A stretch of 29,006 bases of DNA, taken from positions 148,633 through 177,638 of the forward strand of contig CAAAJI010000030.1 of the NCBI GenBank assembly GCA_900642245.1. Reading direction: 5' to 3'. Both the position numbers and the translations under genes were made by a program. The stretch is from Fragilaria radians (Eukaryota; Bacillariophyta; Fragilariophyceae; Fragilariales; Fragilariaceae). Of this stretch, positions 18,851 to 29,006 are shown piece by piece. Within the stretch, counting starts at the first letter, position 1; every line of letters starts with the position of its first letter. The notes under the pieces are model-generated. The model was not told where the DNA came from and made no database searches. It saw only the letters and a program-made list of their open reading frames with translations.

Positions 18851-21052
18851 AAGTAATCAAAAGTCTATTCAGGACATTCGAATATTTCTTAGAATATCTC
18901 TATCCTAAAAAGGCAGTCAAATTAGAGTTCGGCTTATTTTCGACAGGTTTAAACACTCAACAGTCACTGGGCAATGATCAATATCCAAAAATGGTGACTG
19001 AAGCAAGCAATGTTGAAAGCAATCACAAGTTTGACAATGCCAAAAGGTTAAAAAGGATTTCAAGAAGATGAAGTTGAAAAATAAGTCAAAGGAGAAAAAC
19101 GAAGAATTCCGAGAACAAGAAATCAAGGTTCAATAAATCGAGCAATGATATTTATTCCAACATTTGGAGACATCTAATATTGCTAGCTTTTACTTTTAGG
19201 CAATAAAGATAAGTATATAAGAACATCTAATGCAGCAGCAACTGAACAAAACATTAGCTTATTCTCGCTTGAATTGTTTTGATAATGATAAGCAAACGAC
19301 TCAAACAATAAGTCATAATACAGTATGCATGCTTGACAAACGTTTAAATCATATTAAAACTTCACTGCATATCTAGAGCAGTCAAAGAACTTGCCGACAG
19401 CAAAGACTAGGGATTATATTTGAAGTTAATCTTAATCTGTTCTAAAACATATCAGAAGAATTGTATTCATTGTAAAATGAGTTATTCAGCACTCCTACCT
19501 TCCAAAATAAAATAGCAAGATTCGTTTTTTATCGTTTCTAAAAACAGGACATACATATTTCCTATCTCAATCTTGGATAGAGCATTGTCATCACAATATT
19601 AAGTATTGAAGAAGGAAGGAGGAAGATATCAGCTAAGTTATATCAATAATTTTATCTCATTTTTTCGGCTAGTTTGTGGATACGCTTTGGATCATATTTT
19701 TGGGCATGTGTCAGAGCCCCGTGGCATGTCTGCTATGGTTTGCGAGAACTTTCCTATCCCGCTTTTGACTCAAAGTGGGAAAGGAAATCAGTAGTGGTAA
19801 CATGATGGAAGCAATCAAGTTTGAGGTTTTTGACTCAGAAAATCTCGAGTCAAAATACCAACTCTATTTTTCTTTCTGTAAGTATCGCAAGTTGGAGGAT
19901 TTTGTTTTGGCGAAACATGGTCTAATCATGTTAACAGGGAGAGATGAATAGTGAGAGGCTAATCAGGAAGCACTACATCCTATATCAACTAGTGTATCAT
20001 GGCGCCCGATCTATCATTGATGATTATTATGATTTAAAGCCGAAACGTTGTCTGGTATTTCCTGCATATTACACCTGAGCATAACTACTATCAAGTACAA
20101 GGTGATATCGATCCGGAACTAGATTTAAACATTTCTGTTCTTAGCATTAACTTGTGTTCTCCCATGCAAGACGGACGGTTCAAAGCGTGTCTATACTGCA
20201 ATGTCGATGTAGGATATAAAAGATGCAATCCTACTAGACTCTCAACTTTTAGTGTTGGTAATTTGAGATTATGGCCTGCATGTTTATCCATTCATTAGTT
20301 CTATATTGTTAGCGGAGTTTCGTAGACAAACCCTTAAGTATCGTTTCGCTTGTAACAGATAGAACAGGTGATCTCCAGTATTAATTTGTTTTATCACAAA
20401 AAAACCAGGAAGTTGAGTCGACCTTCTTGAAAGGTGAAAAATAGCTAGGTATTTGAGTTGGCATGTAGAGAACTTTTATAGAATGCTAGCTTCTTTCATA
20501 CACCATAAGATTTCAGACGTGATTAACTTATTCAATTGGTGTCATGCAAAGTCAATAAATTAATGATAATGTTTGGAATGCCTTTGAATCATTTTCGGAT
20601 TCATTATTCCTACTTGTTTGAAGTGGCATGCTTAGTTTGACAAGGTGATTGAATTCAATCATACAATCCTTTCTGCTTATGCTATTGTTAATGAATTGGA
20701 TACCATATTCATTATAACCGAAATTTTATCGAGATATGCCGCAATCTTTGATCATGTATTATCTCAAGAAAAATAGTATAAAACAATGCTGATTATAGAA
20801 TTACTTTCAACAGAAAGCTAGATTTGTACACAGTAAGGATTTACATTTTATTTTGGTTTTAGTCCAACTATTGTAGCCACGTCAATTCACTCAAGCAAAT
20901 CTTGTGTGTCTCGAAGGCATGAAGATTCATTTCGTGATGAATCTGCGCCTACCGGTATGCTATTTTTCAAATTGCAGCATTTTTGAAACATGATGTCGAA
21001 CTCCCAACTTATCCCACATCAAAAAGTAACAGAATTTTGAATTGAATGCAGA
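18851..21052. other. 2.2-kb intergenic region, no gene supported
   Basis: The region is AT-rich with only short, motif-free open frames (109 codons at 18742-19071 is the longest and overlaps the retroelement remnant). It may contain further worn-down element sequence. No RNA gene, LTR pair or strong hairpin was recognised. Confidence 0.5.
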
Positions 21053-21514
21053 ATGCTAACAGCAGAGGAGCATGTACATCGACTAGTTCTCGCCAACGAG
21101 ACCAAAAATCACCGTCAAAGTATTTTTACTTGCTGTATCCCAAGGAAGGAAGAGCTAGAAATAGAAGAAGGTGAGTATTTTGTGATAGAAAAGCTCATTG
21201 TACTTTTTCCTCTAAATCGATTTCTAACGTTATGGACGCATTGTGGCGCTTGACACACAGAAGAGCTTCGTCTTGGAGAAGAAATGCCTGAAGTCGATAC
21301 TTATTTTGAGGTACCGGATCCCACAGAGTCAACACAGCTGGACACCAAGGAAGAAAATGCCCAGCAGGAGGACTGTGGTGAAAAACCAGTCTTGATGCCA
21401 CCACCGACCAGCACCAATATCTTTGTTGCACTGCTACAAGCGATTATGACTTTATTTCTCTTAAAATTCTACCCTCCTTCTAGACAGCCAACGGCATCAT
21501 CGCCGTCTAAATAA
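21053..21514 (+). CDS. Small tail-anchored protein of unknown function (two exons)
   Basis: Exon 1 is 21053-21170 and exon 2 is 21261-21514; the 90-nt intron has GTGAGT and CACACAG ends. Splicing in phase 1 gives a continuous frame of 123 residues through the junction IEE-EELRLGEE, which also extends an acidic segment. Residues 1-38 are charged with one Cys pair (FTCCIPRKEE). Residues 39-90 are acidic and Pro-rich (EVDTYFEVPDPTEST). Residues about 90-110 (TNIFVALLQAIMTLFLLKFYPP) form a single hydrophobic helix close to the C-terminus, so the protein is probably tail-anchored with its acidic part in the cytosol. I recognise no family. An additional upstream exon is possible, since an AG precedes the ATG, but none with a compatible frame was found. 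Confidence 0.6.
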
Positions 21515-23267
21515 ACCAAGATTAGTGACGAAAAAAATTGATTGGAGTCTTAATCCTTTCATAATTTGGTACGCTTCGTGAGACACTCTGCTGTATCTTA
21601 ACGGCCTTATTCCATAACACTGGGAGGGAGATATTGGACATTAAACACATGTCCATGCTTTCTTTCGGTACATTGACAAGTGACTGTGATATGAAGTCTG
21701 GGAAAAAATGTGAGAGTTGAATATGAGATCTTGTAAATATTATTGTATATCTTAGCGATCGGTTCAACACCATTTCTCTTTTGAGTTACTTTTTCATATA
21801 AATGTATATTGTTGATGAGATCCAATAAATGTATCGAAGAGGTTAAACAAAAATTTACCATATATATGCCTGCGTAGTTGAAAAGATCAAATCTATTGTC
21901 TTCATTCTTTCTTCCTCCATTAGACAATTCTATAGACTTTAATGAATCCCTTCACTATAAATGCCAGGAACTTTCAGATTTGGCATTATGTGAGGATTCG
22001 AAGACTGACAATACAACATGGAGAAGCTTCAAATCTATTCAAAATTTCGGAAATGGATGAGTACCATTTTCCCTTCTTGTACTTTCTCTGAACATAAAAC
22101 AGAAAGATAAACGCTATTTGTAGACAGCGTTTCGAAGAATTTTAAGTTTGTTAACGATGTTTCCCTAAATCAAATCTATCTTTGCACACATGATGAGCTT
22201 TAAATGTTTCGAGTTTTATCCCAGGCTTATATCGTGTGGATGACAACATAAATACACTTGAGATGTACACTGATGTACGCACAAACATGATGAGGATTAT
22301 GAGGAAGATGTATAATCCATTTATCAAAACAAAAAGGTACCATACGTTAAATCTGCCTGAAAACCAATACACCATATTTTTCAAAATAACTTGTTAGATG
22401 TAATTGTTAATCACGTAGCATTTGTTGAGCACTAATATTGTATGTTGCAACAACTGTAGCGTCTCTTTGACATCCTTGATGGTCATCAACATCTTCTTGT
22501 CGGTCACATATTTTTCGTGCTATAACGCCTTGGGTAACCGTTTGGATGTAACAATGCTCCTTCTTGACTAAAATTGACGGCTTTGTCAGGGATTTAACTT
22601 TGGTTGATATAATTTCATCCAGGGCAATCTCGTTGTTGATTTTATATTACTATTTTTTGGTTTTCTGATATTGAGCTGCAATCTGTTTGTGAGAGATCAA
22701 AGATTTACGAAATATGGAAAGATAGATTTCAGTGATGATGGAAGATTGAATGTGCAAGGTAGAAATGACGTAAGAATGTCATACCTTTATTTCACCTCAT
22801 TAAATCATGATGAAAAAGTGACCTTTGGAGATGGCTTTCAAAACCAGTTTATTTCAGTCCAAGCTCTATTTTTTTACAATGTTGTGTGAAAAGGACTTTG
22901 GCGTTTGGATTCTTACTTTAATTTCCAAGTTATCTTTCCTGTTCGAAGTTGCTCTAGAAGCAATGTTAAATGTAATGATCTTTATTATCCATAACCTTTA
23001 CGTTCGGTAAAGCCTTACACATGGCGCGTAAAACTGATCTTTTCTACAAAAATTGTGGAAGGAGTATGCTACAAAACCAAAGGTTACGTGGTATTGTTAT
23101 GTTGCTCGTCGACAATTTTCAACGTAAATAAAACCCGCTTGCTAAAGATTCTAGTCGGAGTAACATGAAGTTTTCGAAATTTGTTTCCGGAATTTCATTT
23201 GGATTGACATTGTAGCAATACGACTACGAAGAAAGGAAGAGGGATAGAGAAGGGAATCCCATGAGCG
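21515..23267. other. 1.75-kb intergenic region, no gene supported
   Basis: Open frames on both strands are at most about 106 codons and lack motifs. The frame at 22671-22889 contains a KVTFGDG string reminiscent of the copia protease region, but the match is too short to call. Promoter sequence for the next ORF is expected at the right end. Confidence 0.5.
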
Positions 23268-23699
23268 ATGGATCCTTCTTTGGTTCTTGCAATTCAAACT
23301 AGTCGACAAGGAATTAACCTTGTCTTACTTTGCTGCTGTTGGAAGAGAGTAGGAGGAGGAGACGACACGGATCAAGATGAGGAATCTTGGATGTTCGATG
23401 ACAGCTCTCTTTGGGACGAGAGTTGGTTAATTACTGATCCGGAAGACCAAACAGTATCCTCTGAAGAAGAGAATCAAGGAAATATACCAATGGATCCTCA
23501 TTGTAAATCTTGGAATCAAGAAGGAACTATGAATTGTGAACATTTCGCTACATCCCAATTTCTAACCAATCGAGGAGATCGCCACAGGGCTTTGCTAGGC
23601 TTTCTTTTTTCGTTATTAACATTCAAATCAGATAGAGGATTTCCCGAAATTTGCATACCAGCAGAGGAAGAATTCATTTTATGTCCATGGAAATATTGA
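23268..23699 (+). CDS. Hypothetical protein, 143 aa, doubtful
   Basis: The ATG-started open frame has a hydrophobic, Cys-rich patch (about 17-25, NLVLLCCCW) and then a strongly acidic, Trp-containing stretch (about 30-70: DDTDQDEESWMFDDSSLWDESW, SSEEEN). The acidic part looks coding, since such composition is unusual by chance. The C-terminal half has no recognisable pattern and a competing open frame runs on the opposite strand (23776-23516). It could be one exon of a longer gene. I see no family. Confidence 0.4.
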   Translation: MDPSLVLAIQTSRQGINLVLLCCCWKRVGGGDDTDQDEESWMFDDSSLWDESWLITDPEDQTVSSEEENQGNIPMDPHCKSWNQEGTMNCEHFATSQFLTNRGDRHRALLGFLFSLLTFKSDRGFPEICIPAEEEFILCPWKY

Positions 23700-24018
23700 A
23701 TACCATGTGAACGACTCTTTTCATTCTTTATTAGGCGATGCAGCTGAGAGGTGTGCTTCGACTCCACTGAAAACATATACTTTGCTCAGGGTTGAAGCTC
23801 AGGTCTGTGAAGTCAAGAATGTGCAAATCGAGATGATTGCCTATTTTCTCTACGAGAGGGCCTCCAATGCTACTTTATTATAAAGCACAAAATTAGATTA
23901 TAACATAGATTAAAGTTACTGCATTTCTTAAAATGCTAAAAAACACCAGATGAGCAAAGAATCAATGACGCTCGTATGAACTTTATAATACCGTATTTCT
24001 ATAGTACTCTCGTCCTCC
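23700..24018. other. Intergenic, nothing recognised
   Basis: The 319 bp lie downstream of the dehydrogenase gene (transcribed leftwards) and should contain its 3' UTR. Confidence 0.45.
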
Positions 24019-25588
24019 TTACATTTGACCAGAAAAATTTGCCGCATCGGCCACAGTAATGTGTGCCATAGGCTTGACATCAGGCCATTTGGTAGTAATC
24101 TTTATGCGGTTTGAAAAAAATTCCATGGCGCCATCGCCAGTAATGTCCATGTCGCCGTATTTACTTTGCGTGCCATATAACCCACCAAATGAAAAAGGCT
24201 CACGAGGGACAGGAATTCCTATATTCACTCCCAACATACTTGCCCGAAAACGGGATGTGAACCATTCCGCACTTCCACCATTACTTGTATATATCGATGC
24301 AGCATTTCCAAATGGATTAGAATTTTCAATTGCGATTGCTTCCTCCCAATTGGAAGTCACATAAACTGATAATACGGGACCAAAGACTTCCTCCTTCATT
24401 GTCTTATCATCTGAAGATTTGTGCAACAAAATGGTAGGCCCAATCCAATATCCTTCGCCATCTACTTTCCAAGTGCGACCGTCAAGAAGGATTTGTGCGC
24501 CGTCTTTCTCAGCCTGTTCAATGTAGGATAAAATCTTTTGATGAGAGATACCGTCAATTACAGGACCCATTTGGCCAGGACCTGATCCTGGCTCCAATTT
24601 TGCAGCCTTGTTGACTAACTTGTCCAAAAGTGATTGATGAGTCTGAATATTTCCTACTAGCAAAAGACAAGATGCTGCCATGCATCGCTGACCCGCACAT
24701 CCCGCAAAAGAAGCGCAAATATCCGAAGCAGCACTTTCGATATCACAATCTGGTAAGGCAATCAAGTGATTTTTCGCTCCTCCCAATGCAGTGACACGCT
24801 TGTGATACCTATGACACCTTTCGGATATCATCTTGGCAACAGGAGATGATCCTACGAATGTGACTGCCTTTACATCTTTGTGATCAATCAATGCTTCCAC
24901 CGCTACCCGACTACCTTGTACCATACTGAAGACTCCAGCAGGCAATCCTGCTTCTGAAAACAGTTCGGCAACCCTGCGCATCGTCATTGGAACTTTCTCG
25001 CTAGGTTTTAGAATTACAACATTACCCATAACAAGTGCGATCGGAATAGTCCACTTTGGCAGGAATATGAGTTGCGATACGGTTTGATTTTTTTGTATGT
25101 TAAGAAACGCTTACCATTGGAACCATGAATGGAAAATTGAATGGCACTATGCTTGCCACAACACCGATTGGATCCCTTCGATCCATACAAGTTACTCCGC
25201 CAGAAGAAACTTGGAGTATTTTACCCTGTGCGAGTTGCGGTAGCGAACATGCCCATTCTACTGTCTCGTTTCCCTTGGCAACATCAGCCAACGCTTCAGT
25301 CAGATTTTTCCCGTTTTCGGATACAATCAGGTTTGCTAGTTCTTGAGCGTGCTCTACCACTAAAGCATGAAACTTTAACAAAATTGCTGCTCGAGACTTC
25401 ATAGTAAGTGTACTCCATGCTGAATATGCTGCCTTCGCAGCTTCTACGGCCTTATCGACATCCGATGAAGAGGAAACACAAACGCGGGCGATTTCTTTAC
25501 CATTCGATGGATCATGAACAGCCATGTACTCCTCGATAATTGGAGGAACAAACTCTCCATTGATGAAATTGTCTATCAGAATTGTCAT
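24019..25588 (-). CDS. ALDH6A1: Methylmalonate-semialdehyde dehydrogenase (CoA-acylating), two exons
   Basis: Exon 1 is 25588-25115 and exon 2 is 25053-24019; the 61-nt intron has GTAAGC and CAAAG ends and phase 0. The join gives FNFPFMVPM-WTIPIALVMGNVV, the expected family continuity, and a 502-residue enzyme. It converts methylmalonate semialdehyde (valine and thymine breakdown) and malonate semialdehyde to propionyl-CoA or acetyl-CoA with NAD and CoA. Visible residues: KPSEK (K174) for the cofactor, GAKNH (Asn253 in place of the Glu base of hydrolytic aldehyde dehydrogenases, the hallmark of this CoA-dependent family) and GCAGQRCMAAS with nucleophile Cys282. Length matches the mature enzyme. 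The start at 25588 begins directly with the domain (ILIDNFINGEFV) and a TGA stands in frame 30 bp upstream, so no mitochondrial presequence is present, although the enzyme is usually mitochondrial. Confidence 0.96.
25054..25114 (-). other. Intron of the dehydrogenase gene
   Basis: The 61-nt intron (GTAAGC to GCCAAAG) joins two exons whose sum restores a complete family protein without gap or frameshift. Confidence 0.93.
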
Positions 25589-26445
25589 GGCAAGAGAAAT
25601 GTTGTTAAGATTGTGTCACAGTGATGTCATTCGTCACAAAACTCCCTTCATCAATAAGGTTATGAGGTACTTCAAGAAACGAAGAACAAATTAGTGTCCA
25701 AAAAGTCACCATAGTGATGAGATTCCCTAGATAAAGTCAAGACTTTATGATCCTTATCAACATAATGTATAGTATTAGAAGATATGAAGCTGCTGATTAC
25801 TCTCAAACGCGTTTCTAATCTTGGAAGCACTTTGTTTTTGTATTCCAGTTTGCCTTAACTTCTTCTTCTTCAGCATTTTAACTCATCATATGGAGGATGA
25901 GACAATCATTAGAACCTTTTAGATGCTTGAAATGTTTCAGATTGGGCCGAAAGGTCGCTATGTTTCATGATTTTAATTGAATTTTAGTTTTGAGGTCCAA
26001 ACCCGATTACATGTTGGTACACCGGTAGATCGTAGTTCTACCGAGTAATCATTTGCATGTCAGGCTTTGGTCCTTACATACTGAATGTACGGTGATCCTA
26101 CAATGCTACGAGACGAAAAGAATTTGGAGTTAAACATTGGAATTCGTTTTCATTCGTCCAACATTTGCGTAGACCAATCATTGTCACAGACTTGCAGACT
26201 ACGTTGATTCGTAAATAATACTGAATTCTTGTCGTTGCGAAAAGGTAGATAACATAACCTGCGCGGGGACACTCCAACTAGGTCAAGTATTTCTCTCGCT
26301 GCTTGTTTCTTCCAACAAGTCTCTCTTGCATAAACCAAAACTTCAGTAACTCTTGATATCTCAATTCACTCTCCATCAACCATCTCGAAAAGACAACCTT
26401 CTCCTGCATCCTTATATTCATTAATCCAATACTCTTCAAATCATT
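25589..26445. other. Intergenic between divergent genes
   Basis: The 857 bp hold promoters for the dehydrogenase (left) and the helical-repeat protein (right). The only structured element seen is the compound hairpin at 26005-26050. Confidence 0.5.
26005..26050. repeat. Nested inverted repeat (two stems)
   Basis: GATTAC (26005-26010) pairs with GTAATC (26045-26050), and inside it CGGTAGA (26023-26029) pairs with TCTACCG (26037-26043) around a 7-nt loop. The stems are separated by 12 nt on one side and 1 nt on the other. It could be a structured RNA or a protein-binding site; function unknown. Confidence 0.45.
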
Positions 26446-27326
26446 ATGACGGCCATTAAGTCGAAACGTCCTCTATCACTAGGACAGGCCAAAACTAAAT
26501 TTATCGCAACCGTGCAAACTGGAATAGAAGAATTAATGTTTCAATGTGGTCATTCGAGAGCACGCGCTACTCGAGCCTTGTTGAAAGAAATAGGAAGGGA
26601 TTGCGATTCACCATCGGATACAGAGGTAAGAAAATGTTATGTCAACAATCTTCATTAAAACTTGTTCCTGTTTACCTTTGTGTTTAGCGGTTTCCTTTTG
26701 ATTCTGTGTCTTGTTGTGACTTGTTGCCCTTCTTATATGACAACTTATTCATCTTTTTCAACCATGATCTCCCATAGATTTTTCACATGATGGAACTGCA
26801 GGGCCTAGGCAAAGACGAAGCAACCAAGGCCTTGGTTGTTTCCAAGGCAATCAGACGAATTATGAAGGAGCACGGTTATTCCGCCGTCGATGCTATTGAT
26901 GATCTAATGCACCGTTTGGATCTGAGAAATGTATTAGCAAAAGCATCTCCCTACACCTCAAGCCTTACTAATGTCCATCAGCAAGAAAATATTCAACAAG
27001 TAGATGATCTCAAAGTTACTTCACTCCACAGAGTATCATCAGGAGCTATCTTACCTCAACGAAAGTCTCGAAATCCTCTTAAGCCACCATCACATGCTGT
27101 TGGGAAAAATTCACAGCTAAAGGCAACAACGTCTGTTGATGTAACGAATCTTAAATCAAAGAATTCTCGTAAAAGGTCAATTTCGGAAGAAAAGAAAGAT
27201 GGAGTACGATCTCGCACTGACTCGGTAACCGAGGAAGTGCATGCCAAGCTTGAAACTCATACGACCCCCAAAGGAAAGCAGAATACTTCACTCCCTCCTC
27301 CCGCTAAACGTCCACGAGAATTGTAA
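26446..27326 (+). CDS. Nuclear-looking protein with repeated UBA-like helical units (two exons)
   Basis: Exon 1 is 26446-26625 and exon 2 is 26778-27326; the 152-nt intron has GTAAGA and CATAG ends and phase 0. The product is 242 residues. Residues 20-110 contain three units of the form hydrophobic-x3-4-G-x3-5-A-x2-AL: LMFQCGHSRARATRALL (30-46), MELQGLGKDEATKALV (65-80) and IMKEHGYSAVDAIDDLM (88-104). This resembles the ubiquitin-associated (UBA)/CUE three-helix pattern, but the match is by eye. Residues 120-242 are Ser/Lys/Pro-rich and disordered-looking, with basic clusters (LPQRKSRNPLKPPS, SRKRSISEEKK, PPAKRPREL) that look like nuclear localisation signals. The intron falls between the first and second unit. 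No family is recognised with certainty. Confidence 0.72.
26626..26777 (+). other. Intron of the helical-repeat protein gene
   Basis: The 152-nt intron, GTAAGA to CCATAG, is pyrimidine-rich before the acceptor. Joining gives DTE-IFHMMELQG in one frame. Confidence 0.78.
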
Positions 27327-28378
27327 ATAATTTCATTCTGGAACTACAATAACTACATATTCAACATTATCTCCTAAGAACTCTGGGCAACGTTTTCGTT
27401 GAGTTCTCGAACCAGTTTTAGTCATAGGATAGCTTTCATTCAATTGATTCGAGGCCCTTATTCTCTTCACTAAATGTTGCTTCACAAACTTATTTCTTAC
27501 TACATTGCAGTTGATTATGCAGAACTAAAACTTAGCGTTAACGATTGAGTTGAAAATGAAATTTCGCGTTGCCGAATTCATTTTTTGTGGTCTATCTCCG
27601 TAGACTATTAATAGGAAAAAATAAATAAAGTTGACGGGATGAGAAAGGTTACTAGAATCCTAGTCAGATCCATCTCAATGTGAACAGCCAGGGAATATGT
27701 ACCTGATCGAGGACTAAATAGGCGTAACAACGTAATTGTAGCTTTAATTCCCACATGGTTGAGATTCTCCGTTATATTTGCCACACGAATGTTGAGTTAT
27801 CATGCTAGCACCTAGAAGGTGAAAGTGGTAGTCTCCTTCAGCAAAAAAAGTACAATCTCTAATTTAATACTGATGAAAAGATTTTCGGAAACATCAAGTC
27901 CTTGGTTATTTCTCTCCTCCCTTGCAAGAATCATCCGCAATATCAAGTACAGAAATGAAAACTATTGCTCCAAATATACTGGGTATTGTTTCAGTAAGGA
28001 TGTTTAAAGTTAAGTATGTTGCAAGCATTGTTTCCCAACAGAAAAGGATGATTGTTGCATCACATTACGCACTTCCAACATGGAACTGATTGATAAATAC
28101 CGCTAAACAAGGGAATTATTGATGTACACTCTGACTCGTTTCTATTAAAGTATACATTTTCAGACACAAAAATAGTTAACAAATATTTTTAGGCACATTT
28201 TTCTTACATCTATTATTAATTCAATATTGAGTTGTAATTGCTAGAAACGTTTCATGGCAAAGACAAATTGAAGACAACATCTCACTTATGAGAATAATCT
28301 TTTTTTTCTGGTGTCGATATCGAAGGACATGCTGTACGATTGTGAACTAATAACTTTACATCGAATCCTTATAAGCCC
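27327..28378. other. 1.05-kb intergenic region, nothing recognised
   Basis: The region lies between the 3' ends of two convergent genes. Open frames are short and motif-free. A small hairpin (ACTAG-AATC-CTAGT, about 27651-27664) is the only structure noticed. Confidence 0.5.
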
Positions 28379-29006
28379 TCATCGCTTTTTCAGAAGGGCA
28401 TTGGAGCATGAACTAAATCTTTCCTTAGTACTCTTCAATAATCGAAGGAAAAATAAGCCGTATACGTCAGAGGGCTCCATTGCCATTCCTTCTGCCCATT
28501 CATTCCATGCGTTAACGAGAACGAATTCATCTGTTCCGCCTTCTGAAAAGCAGCAAGCATGGTAGTAAAGCGTAGCCCACAAACTCCGTCTAAACCAAAC
28601 TAGGCGAGAGGACTCTCCACCATAGCTGATCCATATCCTTGCCTGTTTCAGCTCGCGACGTGGTGTGTTGTCAAAGGATGTCACGAGTCCAAAGATTTCG
28701 TGCCCATGAGGTTTACCTACTTTTTCTTTCTTTAGGCACCACGTAGGAGCTCTAAAGCTTTCTCGTCGAGTCCAATCATAAGGAAAAGGATAATGTGTCA
28801 GACGATCAAAGATGGCATTTTCCCCCTCTAAGGATTCGTTTTGTCCTCTACCACGACCAAACTCAGTAAGCTCGTCGCTGGTAGTGTACTGGCCTAATGG
28901 ACAATGAAGACCTGGAAATCCATCTTGAATAGCTAATTCTTTCAGTCGCTTAATGACACTATGTATTCCCGGGCTTACTCGATAAATCATAAAGAGAGGC
29001 ATCCCT
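28379..29006 (-). CDS. WbsX/GH99-like carbohydrate-active protein, C-terminal part (5' partial)
   Basis: The frame is open through the right edge, so the start is outside the window; the Met at 29002 lies inside the conserved PLFMIYR strand and is not the start. The 208 visible residues carry hallmarks of the WbsX (Glyco_tranf_WbsX) family, whose fold is that of GH99 endo-mannosidases: PLFMIYRVSPGI near the left, GLVTSFDNTPRRE in the middle, and the C-terminal FVLVNAWNEWAEGMAMEPSDVYGLFFLRLLK. The NEWAEG acidic cluster is the likely catalytic or sugar-binding site. Such proteins are found in bacterial polysaccharide clusters and in eukaryotic algae, acting on cell-surface glycans. The protein ends in LLKKR with no anchor. 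Whether the missing part carries a signal peptide or another transferase domain cannot be seen. Confidence 0.9.
   Translation of the reverse strand, partial: GMPLFMIYRVSPGIHSVIKRLKELAIQDGFPGLHCPLGQYTTSDELTEFGRGRGQNESLEGENAIFDRLTHYPFPYDWTRRESFRAPTWCLKKEKVGKPHGHEIFGLVTSFDNTPRRELKQARIWISYGGESSRLVWFRRSLWATLYYHACCFSEGGTDEFVLVNAWNEWAEGMAMEPSDVYGLFFLRLLKSTKERFSSCSNALLKKR

Noticed and set aside
22671..22889. Possible copia protease fragment (KVTFGDG string)
   Set aside because: Only a few residues resemble the region after the copia protease site; there is no zinc knuckle or integrase nearby.
23516..23776. 86-codon minus-strand frame opposite the 23268 ORF
   Set aside because: Both strands are open and neither has homology I recognise. 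The acidic stretch on the plus strand is the stronger coding sign, so only that one is listed.
1..29006. CRISPR array, toxin-antitoxin pair, phage or bacterial defence island
   Set aside because: The gene structure is eukaryotic with spliceosomal introns; no regularly spaced repeats or bacterial-type operon are present.

Overview
The window reads as nuclear DNA from a diatom (a photosynthetic stramenopile). Four things point there. There is a DUF6824-type protein (a family expanded in diatoms). There is a TLDc protein with a hydrophobic signal followed by an ASAFAP-like 'ASF' site, the signature of import into a secondary plastid. There are remnants of a CoDi-type (diatom Ty1/copia) retrotransposon. 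Finally, genes are separated, transcribed singly from either strand, and interrupted by short GT-AG introns of about 60-150 nt. Species cannot be named from the sequence. Intergenic DNA is AT-rich and long.

Layout. 1-1153 (-): a WW domain fused to a GT7 beta-1,4-galactosyltransferase-like domain, running off the left edge. 2959-3573 (+): dual-specificity phosphatase. 4877-6532 (+): large unrecognised protein, convergent with 6750-7484 (-), a tail-anchored cupin. 7.5-11.0 kb: AT-rich gene desert with hairpins and a 27-bp tandem duplication. 11030-12030 (+): two-exon DUF6824 protein. 12377-13588 (+): type II membrane, fucosyltransferase-like protein, convergent with 14045-15451 (-), a LON-domain protein with a Tudor/SH3-like tail. 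The LON gene is divergent from 15702-16137 (+), a two-exon SMCO4-like single-pass membrane microprotein, which converges on 16197-17219 (-), the plastid-targeted TLDc protein. 17538-18497 (+) and about 18700-18850: copia/CoDi remnants. 18.9-23.3 kb: mostly non-coding, apart from a two-exon tail-anchored small protein at 21053-21514. 23268-23699 (+): a doubtful small ORF. 24019-25588 (-): two-exon methylmalonate-semialdehyde dehydrogenase. 26446-27326 (+): two-exon nuclear-looking protein with UBA-like helical repeats. 28379-29006 (-): 3' part of a WbsX/GH99-like carbohydrate-active protein, running off the right edge.

There is no operon logic. The genes are independent eukaryotic units, and three of them touch glycan chemistry (GT7-like, fucosyltransferase-like, WbsX-like). 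I see no CRISPR array, no bacterial-type system, no virus-like gene and no convincing tRNA or rRNA gene. Several eukaryotic genes were rebuilt by joining exons at GT-AG sites where the frame and family motif both continue. Several longest open frames begin at non-ATG codons; I moved those starts to the first ATG.
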